From Physella acuta (taxonomy: Eukaryota; Mollusca; Gastropoda; Physidae), in contig NW_026732676.1 in the NCBI RefSeq assembly GCF_028476545.1, positions 62,001 to 126,000 on the forward strand: a DNA stretch of 64,000 bases, read 5' to 3'. Position 1 is the stretch's first letter, and each line of letters opens with the position of its first letter. The notes under the pieces are model-generated. The model had not been told where the DNA came from and did no database searches. It saw nothing but the letters and a program-made list of their open reading frames with translations. Of the stretch, positions 14,187 to 25,407 are shown one piece after another. The position numbers and the translations under genes were made by a program.

Positions 14187-14268
<82 letters not shown>
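14187..14268. repeat. (TA)n microsatellite
   Basis: About 80 bases of TA inside the hAT element. Confidence 0.97.
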
Positions 14269-14270
<2 letters not shown>

Positions 14271-15227
14271 GGGGGCCTAAAAGATTTTTTTGCGGGGTGG
14301 TCCTTTTTTATAGTTCCGCCACTGAATATAGCTAATGTGTTTTTACTTTTAAATAACACCTACTGTTATTTAGTCAATCTGTGATATATATTGATTTGAT
14401 AAGTTTGCAAACTAGTATTAATTATTAGGTACAAGACTTTTATAATAAAATTTAAAGCGTTTTAATGTGTTAGTCTTATTTACACTTAGTTAAGTTAGCT
14501 TATTTTTATAAAAATTATTTCCCTTGAGTTATATTTCAGTAAATGTCACTTGTTTGGTAAGTTTTGATGAATTGTTGAGATTTGGGAGTAATGGTGGAAG
14601 GCTGTTGCTGATTTGGTTTGGTAAGTGATGAAGTATCGTCAAACTGGTGGTGGGAGTATCGAGCATTGTGATATTTAAGTATTAAAAGCTGTTGGTTGTT
14701 AATTCGGGAACATTGAGCATTGTGATATTTAGGTATTGAAGTGTGGTTGCTGGTATCGTGTAGTAGTAGGTCCGGTGAAATCGTTGTTGATTGGGAGTAT
14801 CGTTTGTAGAGCTTGGTGAATTTAAGCGATTGGTGTCATAGTTTTGGAGCATCGAGTCTAGTTTTGTTTTGGTATCGAATTTGATATGCGCTGTAAATGT
14901 ATTCGAATTTATAATTATTTCAGTAATCGTGAGATGAGTATATTCGAGTAGTCAAGTTAATCGACGATTTTAGTACGGAACATAATACAAAGAAAGATAG
15001 GCGTCCTCTATCTAAAAAACCTAAAATAGGTTTTTGCTGCTCGATTTTTTTTGGAATGTATACAACATCTCATTAAAGTATTAAAATAGAAAATTATATA
15101 GGCTAGAATTCTTAACTAACAATTATCTTTAATTTTCAAATAGATCTAGTGTGTTTAGATTATAAAACAATATGTATAGCAATAACTTAACGGCTACCCG
15201 CATGTTTTTTTTTTCTTAAATCATGTC

Positions 15228-16560
15228 CCTTATTTTTTTTTTTTGAGTATCAAATTTTTATTTATATGCTAAATATGGATATTTGAACTAAGCACTGAGC
15301 CCCTTTAACAAGAATGTTAAGAGTAGTATTTATCTGAACATTGACAAAACATTAGGAAGCCAGAAGCTTAGATCTCAACAGCAAGTCAAAGGTTACACAT
15401 GTGGGGCAAACAATCCATATAAAAGTTACAACTGGGACATGAAGCCTATATCAACTATAAATACCCAATCCTATACATCGTATAAAGTATCACTAGCTAG
15501 AAAATTCTAAGGCACATATATCTAACACTAAAGTGCTGAAATAAGAATATACTACCAAACTCCTGTGTGATCTTAGTGAAATTACCCATAGTGTAAAAAA
15601 TTGTTGGTTTAAAAAAATGCAAAAAGATGGATTCTCATATGGATATTACACTTTCAAAGGAATAGCTTTGTGCATAGAACTTGAATTTAAATAATACATA
15701 ACATGCTAACACACTTACCGTTGAACAATTACCTACAACAATTTCACTTTACATTAACATCAGCATTTAATAATTGTGCTTTAATAACTAAGCTAAAAAT
15801 TAAATTGTTTCAATGTGAATCATAACATTGAGCAAACTGCACAAGCCATCTGATTAATCAATCATGTGGAGATACAAAATAAACCATTTCTTTTAAACAA
15901 AATATGAAAATTAAGGAAAAAAGTAAAAAAATTAAGGAAAACAAATGAAATTTAAGAAAGGTATGTTGAAAACTGCTAAAAAAACTAAAACTTTTCTGTT
16001 TGTAAAACATACTCATACTAGTTTCATGAACAATTCACTAGTAGGTTTGTTCTGTTCTATAATGTCTAAAGAAATGATCATCACAACATTTTGTACTATT
16101 ACAAATGTGGCAGGAAACTGAATGATTATGAGCCACATTTCCCCTTAAAACACAAAGGACCAACATTGTTTCCTGTTTCCTGATTGTAAGCATTGTGAGA
16201 TCCATCGCACATAGGGAACTTTTTTTTACCTCCAGCAGCGGCAGTAGCAAGCATTGTCACCAACATCTTCCACGTTTACGGAGGTTACAACTTTATCTTT
16301 AGACTTGTCAATGCCAGAGTTGATATCAGAGGGAGGCTTGTTAGATGAACGAATGCATTGCCATGCAACATACAGACCCAATGCAATGGTAGTAATTACT
16401 GGAATGTAGCTGACATCTCTACCTCCAGTTTCCAAACCCATTTTACTTTGATTGAACTATTATAATCTCAGAAAAAGTAATTAGATTTACAGATTTAATG
16501 AAAATTCGGCTTTTATATAACGTCTCTGACTTTTCTTTCAGTTATTCAATGTTTTGAAAG
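15228..16560 (-). mobile_element. Retrocopy insertion carrying a CISD (mitoNEET-like) mRNA
   Basis: A T run (15229-15243) next to TTTTTATTTATATGC (an AATAAA signal on the minus strand) marks the 3' end. TCCCTTAT flanks the insert at both sides (before the T run and at about 16567), inside the head of an array unit. The interior holds the coding region at 16126-16441 and about 0.9 kb of 3'UTR. Confidence 0.8.
16126..16441 (-). pseudogene. CISD1/2-like (CDGSH iron-sulfur) processed pseudogene
   Basis: From ATG at 16441: MGLETGGRDVSYIPVITTIA, LGLYVAWQCIRS (membrane anchor), [23 protein letters not shown]. The reading then continues in another frame as [31 protein letters not shown] and a TAA at 16126-16128. 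The C-x-C-x2-[S]-x3-P-x-C-D-G-x-H iron-sulfur ligand set of the outer-mitochondrial-membrane mitoNEET family is visible once the break is allowed for. A TAA stands at the expected serine codon, followed by one extra A in the A run. Length (about 104 codons) matches CISD1. Intronless, with a poly(A) tail: a processed pseudogene. Confidence 0.83.
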
Positions 16561-16565
16561 TGTTT

Positions 16566-18648
16566 TTATCCCTTATATATAGGGATCCAGAAATATGCAA
16601 AAAGGAAATTTATTTATACATATCGTCTGAAGGAATGTCTTCGTGATTGTCTAGAAGGAATTTACTATAAGGCTAATGTGTTTATACTTTTTAATAACAT
16701 TTACAGTTATGTAGTAAATCAGTGATATATATTGAATTGACAAATTTACAAACTAATATTAATTATTAATTGAAAGTATTTTATTAAAATATCTGATGCT
16801 TTATATTCTGTTAGTCTTATTTACACTTAGTTAGGTTAGCTATTTTTGTAAAGCTATTCCCCTTAAAGTAAATTTCAGTATTTGTTTTTTTAAATGGGAG
16901 ATAATTCTTTACTATATCAAGATTAGATTAAAATTCCTTCCTTCTTAGGCTGACCTCTTACTTATAATTACATCTTTAATTGTGAAGATATGTGTTCATC
17001 ACTTATTTCCTATTGTCAAAAATATAGAGCAGAAGTCTAAACAAAATAATTTAGTTAGGTTGTGATTGATCTCTTTTTGTAGCTGTAGTTGGGTTTTTCT
17101 GTGTGTAGATGTTTGTTGTGACGGTATGTTTAAAGTAATGTCACTTGTTTGGTAAGTTTTGATGATTTGTTGAGATTTGGCAGTAGCGGTTGACAGCTGA
17201 TATGGTTTCGTTGAATGGATGTATCGATTCTTGAAGTGTTAAGGTGTCGTATATTTGGCTGTTGTAGGGTAGTAGAAGCGTTTTGTAGTGTTGGTGGGTT
17301 TAAATTTTCTCATTTGTTTGGTAAGTTTCGATGAATTTTTGAGATTTGAGAGTATTGGTGGAAGGCTGTTGATGCTATGGTTTGGAAATCTCTTGAAGTG
17401 TTAAAGTATCGTATTTTTTTGTCTGCTATCGTGTAGTTGTTGGTCTAGTGCAGGGGTCTCCAAACTTTTCAGTCCGAGGGCCGCATTAACTATCAAATTT
17501 GTTTTCGAGGGCCAGTTTCTTCGAGGCATGTCTTTGATTTTCCTGGACAAAGTTCCTCAGCCATCACCAACAAACGTTTTTCCGTGGACAAAAAGATCTC
17601 CGCGGGCCGGATGAGAGGACATCGCGGGCCGCATTTGGCCCGCGGGCCGTAGTTTGGAGACCCCTGGTCTAGTGGAATCTGATTGGTAGTAGAGAAATAA
17701 AAAGGTAGGTGATGAGGTATCGTAGTTCTGGAGTTCAGGACTATCGAGTCTTGCGGTATTATGTAATCGAAGTGTGTTGGCTGTTATCGTATAGTTGTAG
17801 TACCATTGAATGATATGGTTTCGTAGGTGTGATGTATCGATTCTTAAATTGTTAAAGTATCGTATATTTATATTTGGCTGTTGTCGGGTAGTTGAAAAGT
17901 TTTGTAGTGATGGTGGTTTAAAGTTTTGTCATTTGTTTTGTAGGTTTTTAAGAATTGATGTGATTTTGGGGTAACGATGGAAGGTTGTTGCTGATATGGT
18001 TTCATATGTATGAAGCATCGATTCTTGAAGTGTTAAAGTATCGTATTTTTTATTAGCCTGTTTGTCGTGAAGTTGTAGGTCTAGTGTGATCTGATTGGTA
18101 GTAGAGAAATCAGAGTGTAGGCGATGAAGTATCGTTGTTCTGTAATTCGGGAGTATCAAGCCTTGTGATATTTAGGTATTGAAGTGTGGTTGCTGGTATC
18201 GTGTTGTAGTAAGCCCAGTGAAATCGTTGCTGATTGCGAGTACCGTTTGTAGAGCTCGGTGAAGTTTAGCGAGGTGGTGTCATAGTTTTGGAGCATCGAG
18301 TCCAGTTTTGTTTAGGTATCGAATTTGATATGCGCTATAATGTATTCGAATTTATAGTCATTTCAGTAATCGTGTGATGAGGATATTCGAGTAGTCAAGT
18401 TTATCGACGATTTTTGGACGGAACATAATACAAAGAAAGATAGGCGTCCTCTAGCTAAAAAAACAAACAAACTAAAATAGGTTTTTGCCGCTCGATTGTT
18501 TTTGGAATCTATATAACATTTCATTAAAGTATCAAAATAGAAAATTATATAGGCCAGAATTCTAAACTAACAATGATCTTAAATTTGCAAATAGATCTAG
18601 TATGTTTGGAATATAAAACAATATTAATAGTAATATAATACCGGTTAA
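16566..18648 (+). repeat. Mosaic array unit
   Basis: From the head to about 17814 the unit is close to identical with 23490-24511. From about 17812 to 18640 it is close to 29903-30720 instead. This suggests joining of two unit types by unequal exchange. A hAT MITE (17451-17666) has inserted in it. Confidence 0.8.
17451..17666. mobile_element. 216-bp hAT MITE with CAGGGGTCTCCAAACT ends
   Basis: Perfect 16-base terminal inverted repeats (CAGGGGTCTCCAAACT / AGTTTGGAGACCCCTG) and a perfect 8-base duplication, GTCTAGTG, at 17443-17450 and 17667-17674. The duplicated unit at about 24364-24373 carries the empty site GTCTAGTG once. Its ends differ from the CAGGGGTCGGCAACC family, so it is a separate hAT group. 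Confidence 0.95.
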
Positions 18649-18650
18649 CC

Positions 18651-18858
18651 CAGGGGTCGGCAACCTTTTGAAGCAGAAGAGCCAAAAGTTACAATTTTCA
18701 AACTTTCCCTGGTTTTAAAGAGCCACTAACATTTCTTTTATTTCAAATATTTTATTTTTTTATTAAGATTATTAGTATTTGTGCAAGGAGCTGGAGAGCC
18801 GCATCTTGATATCAAAAGAGCCGCATGCGGCTCGTGAGCCGCAGGTTGCCGACCCCTG
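18651..18858 (-). mobile_element. 208-bp hAT MITE (CAGGGGTCGGCAACC family)
   Basis: Terminal repeats CAGGGGTCGGCAACC and GGTTGCCGACCCCTG, with GCGGCTC subterminal sequence at the right. A perfect 8-base duplication, GGTTAACC, sits outside (18643-18650, 18859-18866). Orientation is opposite to the copy at 13857. Confidence 0.93.
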
Positions 18859-18889
18859 GGTTAACCGCATGTTTTTTTTCTTGAATCAT

Positions 18890-20055
18890 GTCCCTTAATT
18901 CTAGGGATCCAGAAATAAGCAGAAAGAGTCACCATACAACCACAATCACATGAATGTCATCGAAGTTGTCTAGAAGTAACTTATACTAAAGCTACTGTAT
19001 TTATACTTTCAAACAACACGTACAGTTAAGTAGTCAATCAGTACGATATATTGATTTGACAGGATTACAAACTAATATAAATGACTAGTCATAAGTATTT
19101 TATAATAAAATTTTAAAAGTTTTATTGTGTTTAGTCATAGTTACATTTAGTTACGTTAGCTGTTTTTGTAAAAGCTATTTCCCTTGAATTACATTTCAGT
19201 ATTTGGTTTTCTTAATGGGAGATAATTCATTGCTAACTCAAGTTTCAATGTTAATGCCTTCCATCTTATGCTAACCGCTTACTTATAAATACAACTTTAA
19301 TTTTGGAGCTATGTATTCATCACTTATTTCCTATTGTCAAAAATATAGAGCAGAAGTTCTTAACAAAATAGTTAAGTATGGTTGTGAGTGATCTTCGTTT
19401 GTAGCAGTAGTTGGTTTTTTCTGTGTAGTAGTTTTGTTGGGACGGTGTTTTTAAAGTATTGTCACTTGTTTGGTAAGTTTTGATGCATTGTTGAGATTTG
19501 GAAGTAATGGTGGAAGGCTGTGGCTGATATGGTTTGGTAGGTATAAAGTATCGATTCTTGAAGTGTTAAAGTATCGTATTTTTTATTTGGCTGTTGTCGT
19601 GAAGTTGTAGGTCTAGTGTGATCTGATTGGTAGTAGAGAAATGAAAATGTAGGTGATGAGGTATCGATGTTCTTGTGTCTGGGACTATCGAGTCTTGCGG
19701 TGTTATGTAATCGAAGTGTGTCGGGTGTTATCGTATAGTTGTAGTACCATTGAAATCGTTGTTGATTGCGAGTAACGTTTGTAGAACTTGGTGAAGTTAA
19801 TCGAGGTGGTGTGGTAGTTCTGGAGCATCGAGTCTAGTTTTGTTTAGGTATCGAAGTTTGATATGTATTGTAAACGTAGACGAGTTTATAGTCATTTCAG
19901 TAATCGTGGGAGGTGTATATTCGATTACGTTTAAGCTACTCTAATTTTTTTTGGAATCTATATTACCTGTTATTAAAGTATTAAAATATAAAATTATATT
20001 GGCTGTAATTTATAACAAACCATAAACTTTATTTTCCTAAATAGTATGTTTAGAT
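18890..20055 (+). repeat. Array unit, tail shortened
   Basis: Head at about 18890, complete middle, GTATCG block to 19890. The usual tail is mostly lost (only CGATTACG..TTTTTTTTGGAATCTATATT), then AAAATTATATTGGCTGTAAT leads to a hAT insertion. Confidence 0.75.
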
Positions 20056-21490
20056 CAGGGGTCGGACAAACTTTTCAGATGGAAGTTACAATAGACAAAA
20101 AAAAGTCTATGAAATCATACTAAGTTTTGAAAAATATCTTTGTAAAAATATGTCAAGCGATAAAATTATATTTACATTTGTAAAAATTAAAGCCCTTTGG
20201 GAACCATCGATTACACTCATTTTTATATTTTTCTATCGAATATAAGCCGTTGATAAGCAGTTTAGATTTATTTTATCTGTTCAAATATTGTTAAAAACTG
20301 CCCTCAACCTCTCCTTGAAGTCAACCGGAATGGCCAGGGAGAGTAAAACAATAAAAGTCAGAACCACTGTTTTGTATGATAAAAATACACAATAGTGATG
20401 TATAGTGTATAGCGTAGAATTGTATTTATATTAAATAATATAAATCCCCTATCTCCACAATTGACCGACTCTACTAATCCAAATTAAAAATAAAGTGTTA
20501 AATTATTATTATATTACTAGTAATTATTTCTTTGACTCTTTCTAGCCTTAATGAAACCGGAGGTAATTTTGTACTTATTAAAAAAATGTTATAAAATATT
20601 CAAATTTTGGTTGACGAATAAGCGTTCTGGCAACACTAATTTTGGAACCATTTGGAACCAGCTTTTCCAGTCTATTAACAAAACTTGCCAGTTTTTAAAG
20701 AGTCACTAACATTTTTATTTCAATATTTGGTGTTTGTTTAGGATTAGGTAAATAAATCGTATTTGTTATTTTAAAAAAATACCCTTGAATATGAAATAAT
20801 ATTTATTCATATAAAAACATACACGTTTCGGCAGAATAATGAACGTAGTCATCAAATATTATAACTATAGGACTATCGCAATTCACTTTAGAAGCTGTTA
20901 ACGTTTTTTTTTCTTTACTGACATCACCGGCTCAGAAGGTATCTCCCATTAATTAGCCAGGCAGGCCTCAACACGGCCAACTCTGACTAACTGGCTTAGG
21001 TATCGGTTTGATTACCTTGTACCGGTTGTATGTGGTTCTCACCAGGCTTATCTTCCACCCCTCTGAATGCAGGGTAAACTCATACCCGTAGGAAGCTAAT
21101 AATTTTTTTAAAAATGAGGTCAAATTGACAATTACTGACAGATAACGACATACATTCTGAATAAAATATCATTCCCCATTTAATTATATTCGAAAAAGTC
21201 GACACTTCTGCAGTGGCAAGCATGGAATTGTTGCCACAGGGCTAGCTACCGTACGGCAGTGGGGCTGGTTCTGGTGCCCAAGCGGCTGTCGGCTGTCCGT
21301 ATACTCTCTACTTCACCTATTCTCACTGTTCTCTGATGAGTGTTTGTATCCTGTTTAAATTTGAGTTTCTTTTTACAGTCTAATAATTGTTGCGAACTTG
21401 GAAAACGAAATCATGTAACTGTTATTATCTGTGCAAGTATCTGGAGAGCCGCCTCATGACAGCAAAAGAGCCGCAAGTTGCCGATCCCTG
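20056..21490 (-). mobile_element. Longer hAT element, degenerate ends
   Basis: Left end CAGGGGTCGGACAAACTTTT and right end GCAAGTTGCCGATCCCTG are diverged forms of the hAT repeats. The right two-thirds align in reverse with 6600-7190, for example TATCTTCCACCCCTC and CTCATACCCGTAGGAAGCTA. The left part (20190-20680) aligns with the reverse complement of 61040-61530. No target duplication or transposase is visible; this is the oldest hAT copy here. Confidence 0.7.
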
Positions 21491-21534
21491 ATATAGTACT
21501 ATCTTAACGGTTCCCGTATGTGATTTTTTGAATG

Positions 21535-23008
21535 AAGTCCCTTAAATTTAGGGATCCAGAAATAGATATTATATATACAGAAAAAAGTACACAGGTTTGC
21601 ATGTCATCGATATTGTTTAGAAGTATGTCATACTAAAGCTACTGTGTTTATACTTTCAAACAACAACTACAGTTATGTAGTCAATTAGTAAAATATATAT
21701 TTCGACAAGTTATCAAATTAGTATAAATAATTATTCGTAAGTATTATATAATAATATTTAAAGCATTTTATTGTTTTTAGTCTTAGTTACAATTGGGTTA
21801 ATTACCTATTTTTGTGAAAGTTATTTCCCTTGAATGAAATGTCGGTATATGGTTTTCAAATGAGAGATAATACGTTGCTAACTCAAGATACAAGTTTATG
21901 TCGGTCGCTTACTTATAAATACAACTTTAATTTTTAATATATGCGCTCATCGCTTATTTCCTGTTGTCAAAAATATAGAGCAGAAATTCTAAACAAAATA
22001 GTTTAGTTTGGTTGTGAGTGATCTTCGTTTGTAGCTGAATTTGGGTTTTTCTGTGTAGAAGTTTGTTGTGGAGGTGTGTTTAAAGTATTGTCACTTGTTT
22101 AGAAAAGTTTTGATGAACTGTTGAGATTTGGGAGTTGCGGTTGACAGCTGATATGGTTTCGTAGGTATGATGTATCGATTCTTAAAGTGTTAAAGTATCG
22201 TATTTTAATATGGCTGTTGTTAGTTGAAGAAATGTGTAGTGATGGTGGTTTTAAATTTTCTCATTTGATTGGTAGGTTTGGATAAATTGTTTCGATTTGA
22301 GAGTAACGGTGGAAGGCTGTTGCTGATATTGTTTGGTAGTTATGAAATCTCGGCTCTTTAAGTGTTAACGTATCGTATTTTTTTCAAAACTGTTGTTGCG
22401 TAGTTGTAGGTCTAGCGGAATCTGTTGGGTAGTAGAGAAATAAGAATGTAAGCTTTTTTAGGTGATGAGGAAGCGTTGTTCTTGTGTTCATCAGTATCAA
22501 GCCTTGCGTTATTAAAGTATCGAAGTTTGGTTGCTGGTATCGTGTTGTAGTAGGTCCAGTGAAATCGTTGTTGATTGCGAGTATCGTATGTAAAGCTGGG
22601 TGAAGCTAAGCGAGTCGTTGTCGTAGTTTTGGAGAATCCAGTCTAGTGTTGTTTAAATATCGAAGTTTAATGTGTTGTAAATGTAGCCGAGTTTATAGTC
22701 ATTTCAGTAATCGTGAGATGAGTATATTCGAGTAGTCAAGTTTATTGACAATTTTAGTACGGAACATACTACAAAGAAAAATTGAAGTCTTCTAGCTTAA
22801 AAAAAAACCTAAGATTGGTTTTAGCTGTTCGAGTTGTTTTGGAATCTATATAACACCTCATTAAAGTATCAAAATAGAAAATTATAGAGGCTAGAATTGA
22901 AAACTAACAATGAACTTTAATTTTCAAAATAGATCTAGTATGTTTAGATTATAATGAAATATGTATAGTAATAACTTAACGGTTACCCGCATTTATTTTC
23001 TTGAAATA
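21535..23008 (+). repeat. Full-length array unit
   Basis: Uninterrupted from head (21550) to TTACCCGCATTTATTTTCTT (about 23005), about 1.47 kb. The tail box is altered (AAAATTGAAGTCTTCTAGC). This is a good type copy for the unit length. Confidence 0.85.
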
Positions 23009-23480
23009 TTTTTTTTATTATTAAAGTAGTTATGACAAGTAATGGATTTTTAATTATCTAAACCTATAAAACCCCACGTTCGCACCTCTCTCTCTCTCTG
23101 TCTGCCCGCAAAATATTTTCGCCGGAAATCACGTCAGAAACGGCAGCGATATATGGAGAACTTTATACGGACTTTTGTTGTCACCAACATCTTCCAAGTT
23201 TACGGAGGTTACAACTTTATCTTTAGACTTGTCAATGCCAGAGTTGATATCAGAGGGTGGCTTGTTAGATGAACGAATGCATTGCCATGCAACATACAGA
23301 CCCAATGCAATGGTGGTAATTACTGGAATGTAGCTGACATCTCTACCTCCAGTTTCCAAACCCATTTTACTTTGATTGAACTATTATAATCTCAGAAAAA
23401 GTAATTAGATTTCCAGATTTAATGAAAATTCGGCTTTTATAAAACGTCTCTGACTAATCTTTCAGTTATTCAATGTTTTG
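23009..23480 (-). pseudogene. Second CISD-like retrocopy fragment with a different 3' part
   Basis: From ATG at 23365 the minus strand repeats the first 63 codons of the CISD copy (MGLETGGRDVSYIPV.. to VNLEDVGDN). It then leaves homology at GGTGAC and reads KSPYKVLHISLPFLT and a stop, so all CDGSH ligands are absent. The new 3' part (23009-23178) ends in TTTAATAATAAAAAAAAT on the minus strand, resembling a polyadenylation signal and tail. The 5' side (23366-23490) and the array unit beyond are nearly identical to 16442-16570 and onward. The left flank lacks the TCCCTTAT duplication seen for the first copy. Confidence 0.7.
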
Positions 23481-23489
23481 AAAGTGTTT

Positions 23490-24932
23490 TTATCCCTTAT
23501 ATATAGGGATCCAGAAATAGGCAAAAAGGAAATTTATTTATACGTATCGTCTGAATGAATGTCTTCGTGATTGTCTAGAAGGAATTTACTATAAGGCTAA
23601 TGTGTTTATACTTTTAAATAACATTTACAGTTATGTAGTAAATCAGTGATATATATTGAATTGACAAATTTAAAAACTAATATTAATTATTAATTGAAAG
23701 TATTTTATTAAAATATCTGATGCTTTATATTCTGTTAGTCTTATTTACACTTAGTTAGGTTAGCTATTTTTGTAAAGCTATTCCCCTTAAAGTAAATTTC
23801 AGTATTTGTTTTTTTAAATGGGAGATAATTCTTTACTATATCAAGATTAGATTAAAATTCCTTCCTTCTTAGGCTGACCTCTTACTTATAATTACATCTT
23901 TAATTGTGAAGATATGTGTTCATCACTTATTTCCTATTGTCAAAAATATAGAGCAGAAGTCTAAACAAAATAATTTAGTTAGGTTGTGATTGATCTCTTT
24001 TTGTAGCTGTAGTTGGGTTTTTCTGTGTTTAGAGGTTTGTTGGGACGGTGTGTTTAAAGTAATGTCACTTGTTTAGAAAGTTTTGATGAATTGTTGAGAT
24101 TTTGGGTGTAGCGGTTGACAGCTGATATGGTTTCGTTGAATGGATGTATCGATTCTTGAAGTGTTAAGGTGTCGTATATTTGGCTGTTGTATGGTAGTTG
24201 TAGCGTTTTGTAGTGTTGGTAGGTTTAAATTTTCTCATTTGTTTGGTAAGTTTCGATGAATTTTTGAGATTTGAGAGTATTGGTGGAAGGCTGTTGCTGC
24301 TATGGTTTGGAAATCTCTTGAAGTGTTAAAGTATTGTATTTTTTTGTCTGCTATCGTGTAGTTGTTGGTCTAGTGGAATCTGATTGGTAGTAGAGAAATT
24401 AAAAGTGTCGGTGATGAGGTATCGTAGTTCTGGAGTTCAGGACTATCGAGTCTTGCGGTATTATGTAATCGAAGTGTGTTGGCTGTTATCGTATAGTTGA
24501 AGTACCATTGAATCGTTGTTGATCGCGAGTATCGTTTGTAGAGCTTGGTGAAGTTAAGCGAGGTGGTGTCGTAGTTCTGAAGCATCGAGTCTAGTTTTGT
24601 TTAGATATCAATGTTTAATGTGTTGTGGTGTTGTGAATGTAGTCGAGTTTATAGTCATTTCAGTAATCGTGTGATGAGTATATTCTAGAAGTCAATTTTA
24701 TTGACAATTTTAATACGCAACATACTACAAAGAAAGATAGGCGTTCTCTAGCTAAAGAAAAACCTAAAATAATTTTTTGCTGCTCGATTGTTTTTGGAAT
24801 CTATATAACATTTCATTAAAGTATTAAAATAGAAAATTATATTGGCTAAATTCTTAACTAACAATGATCTTTAATGTTCAAATATGTATAATAATAACTT
24901 AACGGTTACCCGCATGTTTTTTCTTGAATTAT
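23490..24932 (+). repeat. Array unit, partner of the segmental duplication
   Basis: Near-identical to 16566-17814 over its first kilobase. It keeps the empty GTCTAGTG site where the other copy has a MITE. From about 24660 it is near-identical to 31678-31920 (GTATATTCTAGAAGTCAATT). Confidence 0.85.
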
Positions 24933-24949
24933 TATTTTCATTTTTCCTC

Positions 24950-24994
24950 AGACATGTAATTTACAGCGTCAGTTGTGTGTTCGCTTTAGTATAA
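24950..24994 (-). mobile_element. Truncated snoRNA-like retroposon
   Basis: Reads CCTCAGACATGTAATTTACA then GCGTCAGTTGTGTGTTCGCT, the 3' part of the complete copy at 25034. It lies next to a T-rich stretch within the TTCTTGAAT site of an array unit. Confidence 0.65.
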
Positions 24995-25033
24995 CATTCT
25001 TGGATTTTTTTTTATTTTTTAATATTTTTTTTT

Positions 25034-25100
25034 GCCTCAGACATGTAATTTACAGCGTCAGTTGTGTGTTCGCTTTAGTATTACAGATTTCATCACCGGC
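25034..25100 (-). ncRNA. C/D-box snoRNA-like sequence (retroposed)
   Basis: On the minus strand: terminal GCC, box C GTGATGA (25090-25096), an internal ACTGACG that could hold box D', box D CTGA (25037-25040), and terminal GGC. The total of 67 nt is near the usual C/D size. The copy at 42101-42173 has the same boxes, and its stem has changed to GCG/CGC with pairing kept. The guide target is not recognised. This may be only a retroposed, non-expressed copy, and the box matches are short. Confidence 0.5.
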
Positions 25101-25168
25101 TTGTGAGGACTGATACAGATTTACAATAGTAATATTTCTTTCTTACTTGTAGCCAACTTTCGTTCATA
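25034..25168 (-). mobile_element. Poly(A) retroposon containing a C/D-box snoRNA-like segment
   Basis: On the minus strand, about 65 bases of leader (GCTACAAGTAAGAAAGAAAT, TATTACTATTGTAAATCTG) precede GCCGGTGATGA, and the element ends GTCTGAGGC followed by A-rich sequence. ACATTCTTG occurs on both sides (about 24994 and 25170), a target duplication. Other copies: 24950, 31943, 37208 (all minus) and 42045 (plus). Confidence 0.7.
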
Positions 25169-25186
25169 TACATTCTTGAATTATGC

Positions 25187-25407
25187 CTCTTAATTTTAGG
25201 GATCCAGAAATAGGCAAAAAGAGTCAACACATGCATACAATTAAATGATATTGTCTAGAAATATTTTATAATAAAGCTAATGTATTTTTATTTTCAAACA
25301 ACACCTACAGTTATGTAGTCATTAAGTGAAATATATTGATTTGACAAGTTTACAAATTATTATTAATGATTAGTTATAAGTATTTTATAATAAAATTTAA
25401 AGCGTTT
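25187..25407 (+). repeat. Array unit, left part before the LTR element
   Basis: Head GCCTCTTAATTTTAGGGATC and the following block to TTAAAGCGTTT. The unit resumes at 29473 after the LTR insertion. Confidence 0.85.

Larger units (their letters stand above)
13228..14324. mobile_element. hAT-type element with CAGGGGCGGAACTA ends
   Basis: The left end CAGGGGCGGAACTA pairs with TAGTTCCGCCACTG at the right. The 8-base direct repeat AATATAGC lies exactly outside both ends (13220-13227 and 14325-14332), diagnostic of a hAT-class insertion. The interior contains a later hAT MITE and a (TA)n tract, and no transposase. Confidence 0.88.
13115..15225 (+). repeat. Array unit containing nested hAT elements
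   Basis: The head has an expanded TATATATA in place of TTAATTTT. After the hAT insertion the unit resumes at GCTAATGTGTTTTTACTTTT (about 14331). It is shortened in the middle, and ends with tail (14996) and TTAACGGCTACCCGCATG. Confidence 0.8.

Noticed and set aside
14098-14359. Tyr/Ile repeat proteins (also at 33449, 37397, 39264, 42799, 60166)
   Set aside because: All are translations of (TA)n microsatellites.
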